A stretch of DNA of 46,353 nucleotides from a virus, in the IMG/VR virus record IMGVR_UViG_3300037882_004947, positions 1-46,353 of that record. One strand, 5' to 3'. Below, piece by piece: positions 23,122 through 29,793 of this stretch (within the stretch, counting starts at the first letter, position 1; each line of letters begins with the position of its first letter). The notes under the pieces are model-generated. The model made no database searches. It saw nothing but the letters and a program-made list of their open reading frames with translations, and was not told where the DNA came from. A program made the translations under genes and the position numbers.

Positions 23122-23180
23122 GGAGCGCACACAGTGACGTGCAGTGTGCGGGATTTGAGTTGGCGAAAGGTGAACACTGA
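23118..23180 (+). CDS. 20-residue mini-gene (doubtful)
   Basis: ATG overlaps the stop of the previous gene (ATGA), and its TGA overlaps the next ATG (TGATG). The peptide starts MRSAHSDVQCAGFE. It fits the coupling pattern, but its length makes it impossible to tell from chance. It may simply carry ribosomes to the 23180 start. Confidence 0.25.
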   Translation: MRSAHSDVQCAGFELAKGEH

Positions 23181-23620
23181 TGAATCGAGAGTTCAAAGAA
23201 CGTGTGGAAATTGTTCTCAAGCGGCTGGACAACCAGCCGCAGATGGAGCTGTGCCGGGCATCGGCGGACTTGCTCCGCCAGGCGATGGCGGAGTTGACGA
23301 CGCGCGTCGAGCCAAGCAAGTCGCCTGCGGAGTTTGCGCTAGTTGTTCGGCGTGCGGGCGATGCTTGTCACGCTGCATTCTTGAAGTTTGGTACAGATTG
23401 GCGGCAGCTGGGGCAGGCCATTGAGCGGTTAGATCGCCGCTATCACGGTTCAAAAGAGCGAGTTTTGACGCCGGAGACCGTAGCAGATATCAAACAGGCG
23501 TTGGACCTGGAGTATCGGCTCACCGGGGACACGAAGATTGTTGCGCCTTTGGCGCGCTTTCTCGGAGTCGACCTCGACGATCCGGACGTGTTTGAACGCA
23601 CGGGTTCAAAGGTTGGCTGA
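23180..23620 (+). CDS. Helical hypothetical protein
   Basis: 146 residues; AAAGGTG precedes ATG 23180. Long helices (FKERVEIVLKRLDNQPQMEL, LLRQAMAELTTRVE), then a second half with LTPETVADIKQALDLEYRL and a short helical end. The second half could be a small HTH-like unit. No family recognised. Confidence 0.55.
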   Translation: MNREFKERVEIVLKRLDNQPQMELCRASADLLRQAMAELTTRVEPSKSPAEFALVVRRAGDACHAAFLKFGTDWRQLGQAIERLDRRYHGSKERVLTPETVADIKQALDLEYRLTGDTKIVAPLARFLGVDLDDPDVFERTGSKVG

Positions 23621-23668
23621 GCCTAATGTCTGCCCGGCGCTATCCCTCGATTCAAGGTAAGCCGCAGC

Positions 23669-23953
23669 GTGTCACTTCTATGGGTGTCTTGCGATGTTAA
23701 CGGGTTCAACGTTCGATCGTTCGTGATTGATGGCGAGGTGCATCGGCACGAGCAGATTCAGTTCGATCACGAGAACTACTGTGCGCCTTGGCAAGTTGCG
23801 TTGCGTAAGTTGGCCAATAACTGGTGCAACAACCCGGAGTGCACTCTTTCCGGCGGGTACGCTCATGTCGGGGAATGCGAACCCTGCGATTGCGGGTACC
23901 TGCACGCAGTAGATGAGTGCCCGAAGAACTATGAGCAACCGAGCGGACCGTAA
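23669..23953 (+). CDS. DECP-family Cys/His protein, copy 2
   Basis: 94 residues from GTG 23669. An N-terminal beta stretch (LLWVSCDVNGFNVRSFVIDG) not found in the other copies, then CAPWQVALRKL and the family module C-x4-C-T-LSGG-x2-H-V-G-x-C-x2-C-x-CG-x2-HAVDECP-x2-Y at the C terminus. The start is uncertain because no clear Shine-Dalgarno is present. It overlaps copy 3 by 23 bases, so copies 2 and 3 are a tandem pair. Confidence 0.6.
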   Translation: MSLLWVSCDVNGFNVRSFVIDGEVHRHEQIQFDHENYCAPWQVALRKLANNWCNNPECTLSGGYAHVGECEPCDCGYLHAVDECPKNYEQPSGP

Positions 23954-24230
23954 GAAGCGCCATTTGGCTCGCCTCAACGCGCAGGAGCACAATCAGCCCT
24001 GGCAGCGTTTGTTACGTTCCCTTTCAGGATTCGAGAATTTGTGCTGCAGCGCGAACTGTACACTTTCCGGGGGCTACGCTCACGTCGGTCCTTGCGTGGA
24101 CTGTGGGTGCGGTGTGCGCCACGCGGTAGACGAGTGCCCAAAGCGCTACGAGGAGAGACATGGCAAGCAAACAGAAGTTGAAGTTGGTGGAGGCGATGAA
24201 CAGCCACATCGGTGTGACGCTGACGTGTGA
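23931..24230 (+). CDS. DECP-family Cys/His protein, copy 3
   Basis: 99 residues from ATG 23931 (ATG 23913 in frame is an alternative). Basic N terminus (NRADRKKRHLARL), QPWQRLLRSL, then the family module with CTLSGGYAHVG and HAVDECPKRY, almost identical to copy 2 in DNA as well as protein across LSGGYAHVG. Unlike the others it runs on about 27 residues past the module, overlapping the next gene by 71 bases; the extension may be a chance read-through after duplication. Confidence 0.55.
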   Translation: MSNRADRKKRHLARLNAQEHNQPWQRLLRSLSGFENLCCSANCTLSGGYAHVGPCVDCGCGVRHAVDECPKRYEERHGKQTEVEVGGGDEQPHRCDADV

Positions 24231-24426
24231 CGAGGAGGGGCCGGGCGAGTTCCTAGCGAGCGTTTCGGGCGACCACTTAGTCACGGACGCCTGGGCGACG
24301 ACGCGAGGCACGGCAGTGCGTCGTGCGCTCGAGAAGTGGGCAAATGCCTACGAGACGAAGCACGGGCACGGCGCTGAACTGGATGACGATGGCGACCTGC
24401 CCGAAAACGACCCAAGCGCCGGCTAG
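24160..24426 (+). CDS. Small acidic hypothetical protein
   Basis: 88 residues. GAGGAGA lies just upstream of ATG 24160, a strong site that supports the start despite the 71-base overlap. 'GVTLTCDEEGPGEFLASVSGD' and 'TAVRRALEKWANAYETKHGH' are followed by an acidic tail (ELDDDGDLPENDPS). No family recognised; acidic tails are common in phage DNA-mimic or SSB-like proteins, but nothing more supports that. Confidence 0.55.
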   Translation: MASKQKLKLVEAMNSHIGVTLTCDEEGPGEFLASVSGDHLVTDAWATTRGTAVRRALEKWANAYETKHGHGAELDDDGDLPENDPSAG

Positions 24427-24435
24427 TGAGAGATC

Positions 24436-24783
24436 ATGAAGATTTACCGAATGATGGCGGAGTCGACGGACGCCGCGAAGGTAGTTGAGATGTCGCTTGC
24501 CTTGGTAGACGCGGGATTCAAGGTGAGCGTTGACTCGGTTGCGGAGCCCCTGGAGGTGACGGAACCCACGATGATGTTGCCCCAGCCAGACCTGTACAAG
24601 GTGGCGCGGGGGTTGGGGCAGTTCACCATTTCGCGCTTGGCCGACGTTAGTGGCCAGACGGTGATACAGGTACGCAACGTTTTGTCTGTATGGCGGCGCC
24701 TCAACAAGGTCGAGGAAGTGCGCTCGATTCGAGTTTCGGGACAGGTGGGTCGCGCCGTGAAGGTGTGGAGGTGCACGGCGTGA
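24436..24783 (+). CDS. Winged-helix regulator-like protein
   Basis: 115 residues. The C-terminal half, 'LGQFTISRLADVSGQTVIQVRNVLSVWRRLNKVEEV' followed by a basic wing (RSIRVSGQVGRAVKVWRC), is a typical winged helix with HTH 'ISRLADVSGQTVIQVRNVL'. The N-terminal half is a small alpha/beta region. GTGA overlap with the next, also winged-helix-like gene. Confidence 0.6.
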   Translation: MKIYRMMAESTDAAKVVEMSLALVDAGFKVSVDSVAEPLEVTEPTMMLPQPDLYKVARGLGQFTISRLADVSGQTVIQVRNVLSVWRRLNKVEEVRSIRVSGQVGRAVKVWRCTA

Positions 24784-25043
24784 GCAAGCGACGCGAACCG
24801 CGCCTATCTTCCCGGCACGAGCAGGCTTTGTTCCGGTTTCGCGTGGTGGACCTCCGCACCGCTTCCGTGCAGGACAAGGCTGCGCTGCGGCTCCTCAAGA
24901 TTGGCTATGTCGAGCACACAGGCAAGCGCGGCACCAGTTGGGTTGAGCTGCGCTTGACGGAAGCCGGGCGGGCGCGGATGAGGGCAGTGTTCACCGAGGA
25001 GGAGCTGCGCAGCGGGCGGATACAGGGAGTCGCGCAGTGGTGA
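24780..25043 (+). CDS. Winged-helix-like small protein
   Basis: 87 residues from GTG (GTGA overlap). 'SSRHEQALFRFRVVDL', 'QDKAALRLLKIGYVEHTGKRG' and 'WVELRLTEAGRARM' resemble the H-T-H and wing of MarR/PadR-type small regulators ('...L...G.(I/V)E......W..LT..G...'). The target is unknown. Confidence 0.6.
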   Translation: MSKRREPRLSSRHEQALFRFRVVDLRTASVQDKAALRLLKIGYVEHTGKRGTSWVELRLTEAGRARMRAVFTEEELRSGRIQGVAQW

Positions 25044-25450
25044 AGTTCTTTCCTTTGTCAGTCTCTCGCGTTGAGGCGCGACGCGTGCAGGAGAGAAACT
25101 TGCGCCGTTTGCTATTCCCATTTCCACGCGAGCCCTACAGCGGTGAACCGTACGGTTCACCGCACGCAAAGCCCCAAACGACAGCAGGGCACGATGTGCC
25201 GGAGGACTTCGTTGCCAGGTACGATCAACCGTTTCAGCGCATGCTGCGCTACGTCACCGGACAAAGCTGTCCAGACGGGCTCTGTACCCTTTCCGGCGGG
25301 ATGGGACACGCGGGGCCTTGCCAGTCGTGCGAGTGCGGGGACAAGCACGCTATCGACGAGTGTCCGCTAACTTACAGGGCGCGGGAGCGCGAAGCTGCGC
25401 GGTTTGTTGAGACGGCGCGGCGGAACTTCAAGTTGGGCGAGAGCGAGTAA
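25040..25450 (+). CDS. DECP-family Cys/His protein, copy 4
   Basis: 136 residues from GTG 25040 (GTGA overlap; GTG 25037 also possible). A basic, Pro-rich N terminus with a 24-bp DNA palindrome in the coding sequence, then DQPFQRMLRYV and C-x4-C-T-LSGG-x2-H-A-G-x-C-x2-C-x-CG-x2-HAIDECP-x2-Y, then a charged helix of about 30 residues. The longest family member. Its GAG-TAA end leads straight into repeat promoter 5. Confidence 0.65.
   Translation: MKFFPLSVSRVEARRVQERNLRRLLFPFPREPYSGEPYGSPHAKPQTTAGHDVPEDFVARYDQPFQRMLRYVTGQSCPDGLCTLSGGMGHAGPCQSCECGDKHAIDECPLTYRAREREAARFVETARRNFKLGESE
25140..25163. repeat. 24-bp perfect palindrome inside a gene
   Basis: GCGGTGAACCGT (25140-25151) and its exact reverse complement ACGGTTCACCGC (25152-25163) abut without a spacer. 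It lies in the N-terminal coding part of DECP copy 4. It could be a binding site for a dimeric protein or an RNA hairpin in the mRNA. Confidence 0.7.
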
Positions 25451-25511
25451 TTCGACACTCGCGACGCTTTTTATACTTGCGAAGTCTATCGATCGATGCG
25501 ATAGTTAGGTC
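25451..25511 (+). promoter_or_regulatory. Repeat promoter, copy 5 (leaderless)
   Basis: TTCGACAC and CTTTTTATAC boxes, TTGCGA at 25477-25482, 17-bp spacer, GATAGT at 25500-25505, TAGGTC, ATG 25512. CTATCG (25486-25491) and CGATAG (25499-25504) form an inverted repeat with a seven-base gap. Confidence 0.75.
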
Positions 25512-25799
25512 ATGAACGCAACGACCATCGTGGACCTGAAAACGGTAACTCTCGATCGCACAGGTACGCAGGTTCTTCGTACGCGTAAGGGTGAGCGACG
25601 TTACGGTGTCGCTTGGGTTCTGGCGGACGGTTCATTGTTGATATCTCGCATCAGCGTTGTGTCGGTGACGCAGGTAACCCCCTTGTTGCTCGCGAAGCGA
25701 CGCGGCCTGCGCGAGGGTTGGATTAACGCAGATACCGCCAAGTGGGATGAGCACGAGCAGGCTATGTACTTCAAGACGCGAAGGACTGGTTTGGTATGA
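25512..25799 (+). CDS. Small beta-rich protein behind repeat promoter 5
   Basis: 95 residues, MNATTIVDLKTVTLDRTGTQ at the start, then alternating strands (RYGVAWVLADGSLLISRISVV) and a charged end. No family recognised. Translation should begin at the 5' end of the mRNA. Confidence 0.6.
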   Translation: MNATTIVDLKTVTLDRTGTQVLRTRKGERRYGVAWVLADGSLLISRISVVSVTQVTPLLLAKRRGLREGWINADTAKWDEHEQAMYFKTRRTGLV

Positions 25800-25813
25800 G
25801 AGGCCTGGGGTGA

Positions 25814-26056
25814 ATGATGGCGCTGACACCCGCGGAGCGTGACGAGGTGGACGAGATTGCTGCAAAAGATGTCGCTAACACACGCGTGCTCATTCTCCAC
25901 TTTGGACATCGCGACGGAGGCCTGACCGCGCACTTGCGGTACCCGCAGGACACAGACAGACGGTATTGTTACGTGGCCTGCTACGATCGCCACGTAGCAA
26001 CGCTGCGGGCGGCGCAGAAGACAGTCGAAATGTTGACTGGAGACGAGCGTTTATGA
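25814..26056 (+). CDS. Small hypothetical protein
   Basis: 80 residues; ATG 25814 (or 25817) after GGGGTGA. 'ANTRVLILHFGHRDGGLTAHLRY' and 'YCYVACYDRHVATLRAAQKTV' suggest a small alpha/beta fold. ATGA overlap with the next gene. Confidence 0.55.
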   Translation: MMALTPAERDEVDEIAAKDVANTRVLILHFGHRDGGLTAHLRYPQDTDRRYCYVACYDRHVATLRAAQKTVEMLTGDERL

Positions 26057-26487
26057 CTTACCAAGAGTTCGTTGTGCGAGTGCGCGCCATCCTTTACCCG
26101 GCCGGGGATGAGGAGGCGCCGTTCACCGAAGAGATGGCTTCGGATATTGCAGACTTGCTATCGGAGGTGCCGTTTACTGATTGCTGGCAGGAGTTCAACG
26201 AAAGCGAGTGGCGCGTGTTTGTTGGAAAGCGCCCGACTGCGATTCATCACGGCTTTGCCGACTGCCCCGGTGCCAGTGTGTTTCTGTGCCGCACCAAGTA
26301 CGGCTGCGGGCGGTATGTGTGCGCGTGCGACGGAGGGGGCGGCGACGCAGTGGAGGAGCAACTGTGCTCCGCATGCTGGGTCAAGTACCAGGATGTGAAG
26401 TTCGAGCGGGAGGCGCTGAAGCGCGCGGTGCGTCTCCTGGAGGGGCGACGCCGAGCACTCTTTCCCGGCCGGAGAGTGTTGCCATGA
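26053..26487 (+). CDS. Cys-rich hypothetical protein
   Basis: 144 residues from ATG 26053 (ATGA overlap). Helical, acidic N terminus, then a Cys cluster: FADCPGASVFLCRTKYGCGR, VCACDGGGG, then CSACW (about 75-115), then a basic C-terminal helix. Probably zinc-binding. It precedes an XRE regulator gene joined by ATGA. Confidence 0.6.
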   Translation: MTYQEFVVRVRAILYPAGDEEAPFTEEMASDIADLLSEVPFTDCWQEFNESEWRVFVGKRPTAIHHGFADCPGASVFLCRTKYGCGRYVCACDGGGGDAVEEQLCSACWVKYQDVKFEREALKRAVRLLEGRRRALFPGRRVLP

Positions 26488-26690
26488 AGATGGATGACAT
26501 CGTTCCCGCGCTTCGGCGACGGCGGCGCGAGTTGGGTTTGTCCACGCGTGTTCTCGCGGAGCGGGCAGGCGTGAGCGCGGACAACCTGCGCAGGATTGAG
26601 ACGCGGTACCAGATGCCTACGCTGCCAATTCTGCTGGCCCTGTGCGACGCCCTGGGGCTGGAGCTTGCGTTGACGTTGAAGTCCGAGTAA
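26484..26690 (+). CDS. XRE-family (Cro/CI-type) regulator
   Basis: 68 residues, a single HTH_3 domain: 'IVPALRRRRRELGLSTRVLAERAGVSADNLRRIE...PTLPILLALCDALGLEL'. The pattern L...R...GLS...LA..AGVS...(L/I)..IE.....P....L..L...LG is the classic one. A phage repressor or Cro-like switch that could bind the inverted repeats at the nearby promoters (inference). ATG 26484 overlaps the preceding stop. Its GAG-TAA end adjoins repeat promoter 6. Confidence 0.85.
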   Translation: MKMDDIVPALRRRRRELGLSTRVLAERAGVSADNLRRIETRYQMPTLPILLALCDALGLELALTLKSE

Positions 26691-26751
26691 TTCGACACTC
26701 GTGACACTTTTTACACTTGCGAAGTCTATCGATCAATGCGATAGTTAGGTC
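26691..26751 (+). promoter_or_regulatory. Repeat promoter, copy 6 (leaderless)
   Basis: TTCGACAC and CTTTTTACAC boxes, TTGCGA at 26717-26722, 17-bp spacer, GATAGT at 26740-26745, TAGGTC, ATG 26752. CTATCG-N7-CGATAG present. It lies directly after the XRE gene. Confidence 0.75.
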
Positions 26752-27012
26752 ATGAACACGACGCAAACCGCCTACAGCAAAGCAGCAACCCTTAGCGACA
26801 GGATCAACGATACGACCGATGTGCACGGTGTCTGCGCTCGCACCATCGAGCTCAAGACCGGCGCTGTGATGGTCAAGCTGACCTCGGCCAAGCCCGGTGC
26901 GTTTGGCGCTTTCGAGTACCACGGTCGCGTGGAATACTCGGACTCGATGGCTACCGTGATTGAGTTGCTGACCGAGCGCGCTCACGAGGCGCTCAGCGTG
27001 TTGGGGGCATGA
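26752..27012 (+). CDS. Small hypothetical protein behind repeat promoter 6
   Basis: 86 residues beginning MNTTQTAYSKAATLSDRIND; a beta hairpin region (ELKTGAVMVKLTSAKPGAFG) and a C-terminal helix. No family recognised. ATGA overlap with the next gene. Confidence 0.6.
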   Translation: MNTTQTAYSKAATLSDRINDTTDVHGVCARTIELKTGAVMVKLTSAKPGAFGAFEYHGRVEYSDSMATVIELLTERAHEALSVLGA

Positions 27013-27215
27013 TGCACCAGACAAAACCCGAAATAGCTGAGCGTGATACGCAGGCTTTAGAGCTGGCGGAGCAGATTCGAGCAACGCCGCGCGTCAAGTG
27101 GACGAACGCGGCGCAGGAACGCCTCGTGTTAAAGGCGGCGGCGGAGGTTCGTCGCTTAGTCCAGGAAAACGCAGAATTGCGATTCCGCATTCATCAGTTG
27201 GAGGCTCGCTTTTGA
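27009..27215 (+). CDS. Small coiled-coil protein
   Basis: 68 residues. All helical and charged, ending in a heptad-like 'EVRRLVQENAELRFRIHQLEARF'. ATG 27009 overlaps the upstream stop; its own stop overlaps a TTG start (TTGA). Probably dimerises; role unknown. Confidence 0.55.
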   Translation: MMHQTKPEIAERDTQALELAEQIRATPRVKWTNAAQERLVLKAAAEVRRLVQENAELRFRIHQLEARF

Positions 27216-27535
27216 AAAACCTTGCGGATTCTATTCCTACCTACTTTATCATCGAGATGCGCGAGCACGTTGCGATTGCTCTCTGCGCTACGGAGTGGCA
27301 GGACCGTCAAGCGCCTAGCGAGTTTATCGATCGAATGTACGCTGCGACGCGCGTCCAGGAGTTGGAAGGTTTTGACTTGACGCCGGCGGTGCACGTTGAG
27401 ATGGAGGGGCGGATAAACGCGTTTCTTCGCGAGGCTTCCACTTCCGGGCTTACCTGGCGCAGCGGATTCCTTGGGAGGGACGCGGGGCAGCTGCCTCGAC
27501 CGAGCGTCGAGGTGTTTAAGTCGAGTTTCAATTGA
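27212..27535 (+). CDS. Hypothetical protein with TTG start
   Basis: 107 residues from TTG 27212, the only start in frame near the upstream stop (TTGA overlap). 'IPTYFIIEMREHVAIALCATEW', a helical middle, and an irregular C terminus. No family recognised. Confidence 0.5.
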   Translation: MKNLADSIPTYFIIEMREHVAIALCATEWQDRQAPSEFIDRMYAATRVQELEGFDLTPAVHVEMEGRINAFLREASTSGLTWRSGFLGRDAGQLPRPSVEVFKSSFN

Positions 27536-27849
27536 AGATTCTAGATCTTGGCGGTGGATGCGCGTTCTTCGTCACCGGCGACCCTTCTCCCGGCGTGTAT
27601 GATGCGGAGGCGGCGAGGAGCAATCGCCCGGCGGTGCCGTGCAGCGGTTGCGGGGCTATCGCTCTCGTGGGTTTGCTGAGTGACGCCGGGGAAGAGCAGG
27701 ATTGTAAGTTTTGCCGCGCAGGGAAGCTCACTCCAGGGAACACGCACCTCCTGCTTGTTCAGGAGGCTCAGCGCGCGTTTGACGCGTCGGTGGAGGCCTT
27801 GCGGGCCGCGCGCCGTCGAGTGCCTGGAAACGCACCGCAGGTCAGCTAG
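27532..27849 (+). CDS. Small zinc-ribbon protein with TTG start
   Basis: 105 residues from TTG 27532 (TTGA overlap). 'PCSGCGAIALVGLLSD' and 'DCKFCRAG' give a C-x2-C...C-x2-C ribbon (about 38-62), followed by a helix 'EAQRAFDASVEALRAARRR'. No closer family recognised. Confidence 0.55.
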   Translation: MKILDLGGGCAFFVTGDPSPGVYDAEAARSNRPAVPCSGCGAIALVGLLSDAGEEQDCKFCRAGKLTPGNTHLLLVQEAQRAFDASVEALRAARRRVPGNAPQVS

Positions 27850-27885
27850 AGTCCCTTTCGCGCGTGGCGCAGAAAGGTAGATTCG

Positions 27886-28305
27886 ATGACTGTTACTTTG
27901 AAGATTGAGCATGTTGCGGGCTCGCAACCCGTGGTGTTTCAGCGTTGGGCAGGCGGCGCAGTGGAGACGCAAGGGCCGCTGAAGCCTGGGGAAACCACGC
28001 AGGTGACTGTGTGGGCGGGGGATACGGGGAAGCTCGAGATTGTGGAGCCGGGAAGAGCGAGCGTGGTCGACATCGCGCAAAGTATGCCGATCGACGACCC
28101 TAAACGGCTTTACCTCACGTCGTATCCAGACCCGACGGCGGAAGATTTGGGCGATCCAGAGTTTCAGTGTATCTGGGAAGCGATCAAGAAGTGGGATATT
28201 GCGCGCGATCCGAGTCGCGAGGCAATGGCACTTCGGGCTGGCGCCACGGGGAACGATGTGATGCACATCCTGCGCGAGCTGCGCGCCATTCGACAGATCG
28301 GATAA
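27886..28305 (+). CDS. Hypothetical protein
   Basis: 139 residues; AGAAAGGTAG precedes ATG 27886. The first ~65 residues form a beta domain (TVTLKIEHVAG, VVFQRWAGG, TTQVTVWAGDTGKLEIV). The rest is helical and acidic (DPTAEDLGDPEFQCIWEAIK). No family recognised. Confidence 0.6.
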   Translation: MTVTLKIEHVAGSQPVVFQRWAGGAVETQGPLKPGETTQVTVWAGDTGKLEIVEPGRASVVDIAQSMPIDDPKRLYLTSYPDPTAEDLGDPEFQCIWEAIKKWDIARDPSREAMALRAGATGNDVMHILRELRAIRQIG

Positions 28306-28307
28306 CG

Positions 28308-28358
28308 TCGACACTTTTTCCACTTGCAAACCTTGCGACCCTGAGGGATAGTTTAGAA
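28308..28358 (+). promoter_or_regulatory. Repeat promoter, copy 7 (leaderless, shortened)
   Basis: TCGACAC joined directly to TTTTTCCAC, TTGCAA at 28324-28329, 17-bp spacer, GATAGT at 28347-28352, TTAGAA, ATG 28359. The upstream part is shorter by about 10 bp than in copies 1-6. The spacer has CCCTGAGGG, recalling copy 4 rather than CTATCG. Confidence 0.7.
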
Positions 28359-29081
28359 ATGCCCCGAGTTCCGCAGGTGACCGAAGTCGATAACCGCCCA
28401 GCGTGCCCCGAGTGTGGGGAGAAACCGCCAGGGCGGTTTCTGTGCGCGCCGAACAAGTTCAGCTTGTCGTACTACCGGTGTTACGCTTGCCGGTACTGGT
28501 GGCCTTGCTGGGACACGAAGATCGCGCCCACTTGGGTAATGCATGAGGCGGACTTTGCTCCGCAGCGCCTGAGGCCGCGCGTTGTGGGGAACGGGCAGCA
28601 TTGGATAAGGGCGGCGAGCCCCAAGCAGCCTGTGTTTATCGAGGTGCCGGCGGCGCACGCGGCGGAGTACGCGGACGTTAAGATCAAAAACTACTCGCAC
28701 ACCAAGATCAAGGTGCCGCGGGGGTTTGGGGTTACGTACCGCGCGATTCTTCGCGAGCGCGGAACGCCTACTGTTGCGGAAGTTGTCGATGCGCTGGGCT
28801 TGATTTGTTACCAGGTCCTGCCGTGCGTCGTTCAGAACGAGTGGAGCTCGTTCAAGAGGCTCGAGGCGTTTGTTTGGGCCGTGACTGAGCATCTACGGGC
28901 GAGCGACAACGCGGTGCAGCGGCATCCTCTCCCGGCCTGGGCGAAGTCGTTGCGGGAGTATCGAGCGGCGGTGACGAACGGCGGAGAGATTTTTGACGTG
29001 CACACCATTCACGTGCCGAGCGCATTCCTGCCTCGACCCGATCAAATTCGGTGTCATCTCTGTCAAGGCGTACACTGTTGA
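28359..29081 (+). CDS. Zinc-ribbon protein with WWPCW motif, copy A
   Basis: 240 residues. An N-terminal ribbon CPECG...YYRCYACRYWWPCW (about 16-50), a middle alpha/beta region with a basic patch (DVKIKNYSHTKIKVPRGFG), and a C-terminal CHLCQGVHC. The WWPCW sequence after a Cys ribbon recurs in the 36639 protein. Starts at the predicted transcription start. Its stop overlaps a TTG. Function unknown. Confidence 0.6.
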   Translation: MPRVPQVTEVDNRPACPECGEKPPGRFLCAPNKFSLSYYRCYACRYWWPCWDTKIAPTWVMHEADFAPQRLRPRVVGNGQHWIRAASPKQPVFIEVPAAHAAEYADVKIKNYSHTKIKVPRGFGVTYRAILRERGTPTVAEVVDALGLICYQVLPCVVQNEWSSFKRLEAFVWAVTEHLRASDNAVQRHPLPAWAKSLREYRAAVTNGGEIFDVHTIHVPSAFLPRPDQIRCHLCQGVHC

Positions 29082-29398
29082 GCCGGGAAAGGTTGGTTGA
29101 CGCAGCTATGAAGAACGTCATGATCGAACTCAAAAGGCAGATTCACTTTTCGTGGCGCAATGGTAAGCCTGGAACGGTGGTTGAGATCAAGCAGGCGTAT
29201 CGGCTCGGTACGCAAGACCGTCACCAGCTGTTTGGTATTGGCGATTGGACGCTGGTGGAGGGATTGCGCCTCGTTGCGGGCCACGCGGAGACGTTTACCG
29301 CGCCGGAGCGCCTAGCTATTGCTCAAGGCGCTCTCGCGTTTTCGGGCACCCGCGTAGCGTCTTTTGCGCCTGAGTCCGATGCGCCTCCGGAAGAGTGA
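29078..29398 (+). CDS. Hypothetical protein
   Basis: 106 residues from TTG 29078 (TTGA overlap, with AAGG nine bases upstream). ATG 29108 would give 96. 'NVMIELKRQIHFSWRNGKPG', 'DRHQLFGIGDWTLVEGLRLV', then a helix and an acidic tail. No family recognised. Confidence 0.5.
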   Translation: MSRERLVDAAMKNVMIELKRQIHFSWRNGKPGTVVEIKQAYRLGTQDRHQLFGIGDWTLVEGLRLVAGHAETFTAPERLAIAQGALAFSGTRVASFAPESDAPPEE

Positions 29399-29789
29399 GC
29401 GGCGGCGCAAACTGCGAGCGCGCCGGAGGCGCCGGGCGCGTCGGCGGAGGTATCGGCGCGCCTTGCGATGCCTTGGCGTAGCAGAGGATAAGCCGGATTT
29501 CCCGGAGTTTTACCGACGTATGAAGTGGGTGCGTTTGCGGCGCGCGTTGTCGAAGTTACTAGATCTAGCCGAGCAGAGCGTGTGGTGGCGGCGTGTACAA
29601 GGCTCGCCACGTGAGATTGAGGTCATGTACTCGCGGTTTCCGCTGTCACCGCTATACCTAACGCGCGGGCGTTCGTTTCGAGAGATCTATTGGTTGGTGA
29701 GCGCTTGGCAAACTTCCACGCCACAACACCTCGCACGCAATCGCGTTTTAAGCCGAACGTTTCGGAAGATGTATCGACAGAAAGGGTGA
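29379..29789 (+). CDS. Arginine-rich basic protein
   Basis: 136 residues from ATG 29379, overlapping the previous gene by 20 bases. Residues 3-32 are mostly Arg/Lys (KSERRRKLRARRRRRARRRR within it). The remainder stays basic with Trp/Tyr (FYRRMKWVRLRRALSKLL). It should bind nucleic acid without specificity, or condense it. No Shine-Dalgarno is obvious, but the long intact frame and consistent composition support a real gene. Confidence 0.55.
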   Translation: MRLRKSERRRKLRARRRRRARRRRYRRALRCLGVAEDKPDFPEFYRRMKWVRLRRALSKLLDLAEQSVWWRRVQGSPREIEVMYSRFPLSPLYLTRGRSFREIYWLVSAWQTSTPQHLARNRVLSRTFRKMYRQKG

Positions 29790-29793
29790 GTTT

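Noticed and set aside
23626-23700. 24-residue frame before DECP copy 2
   Set aside because: It has no Shine-Dalgarno or coupling and overlaps the GTG start region of the 23669 gene. It is too short to support.
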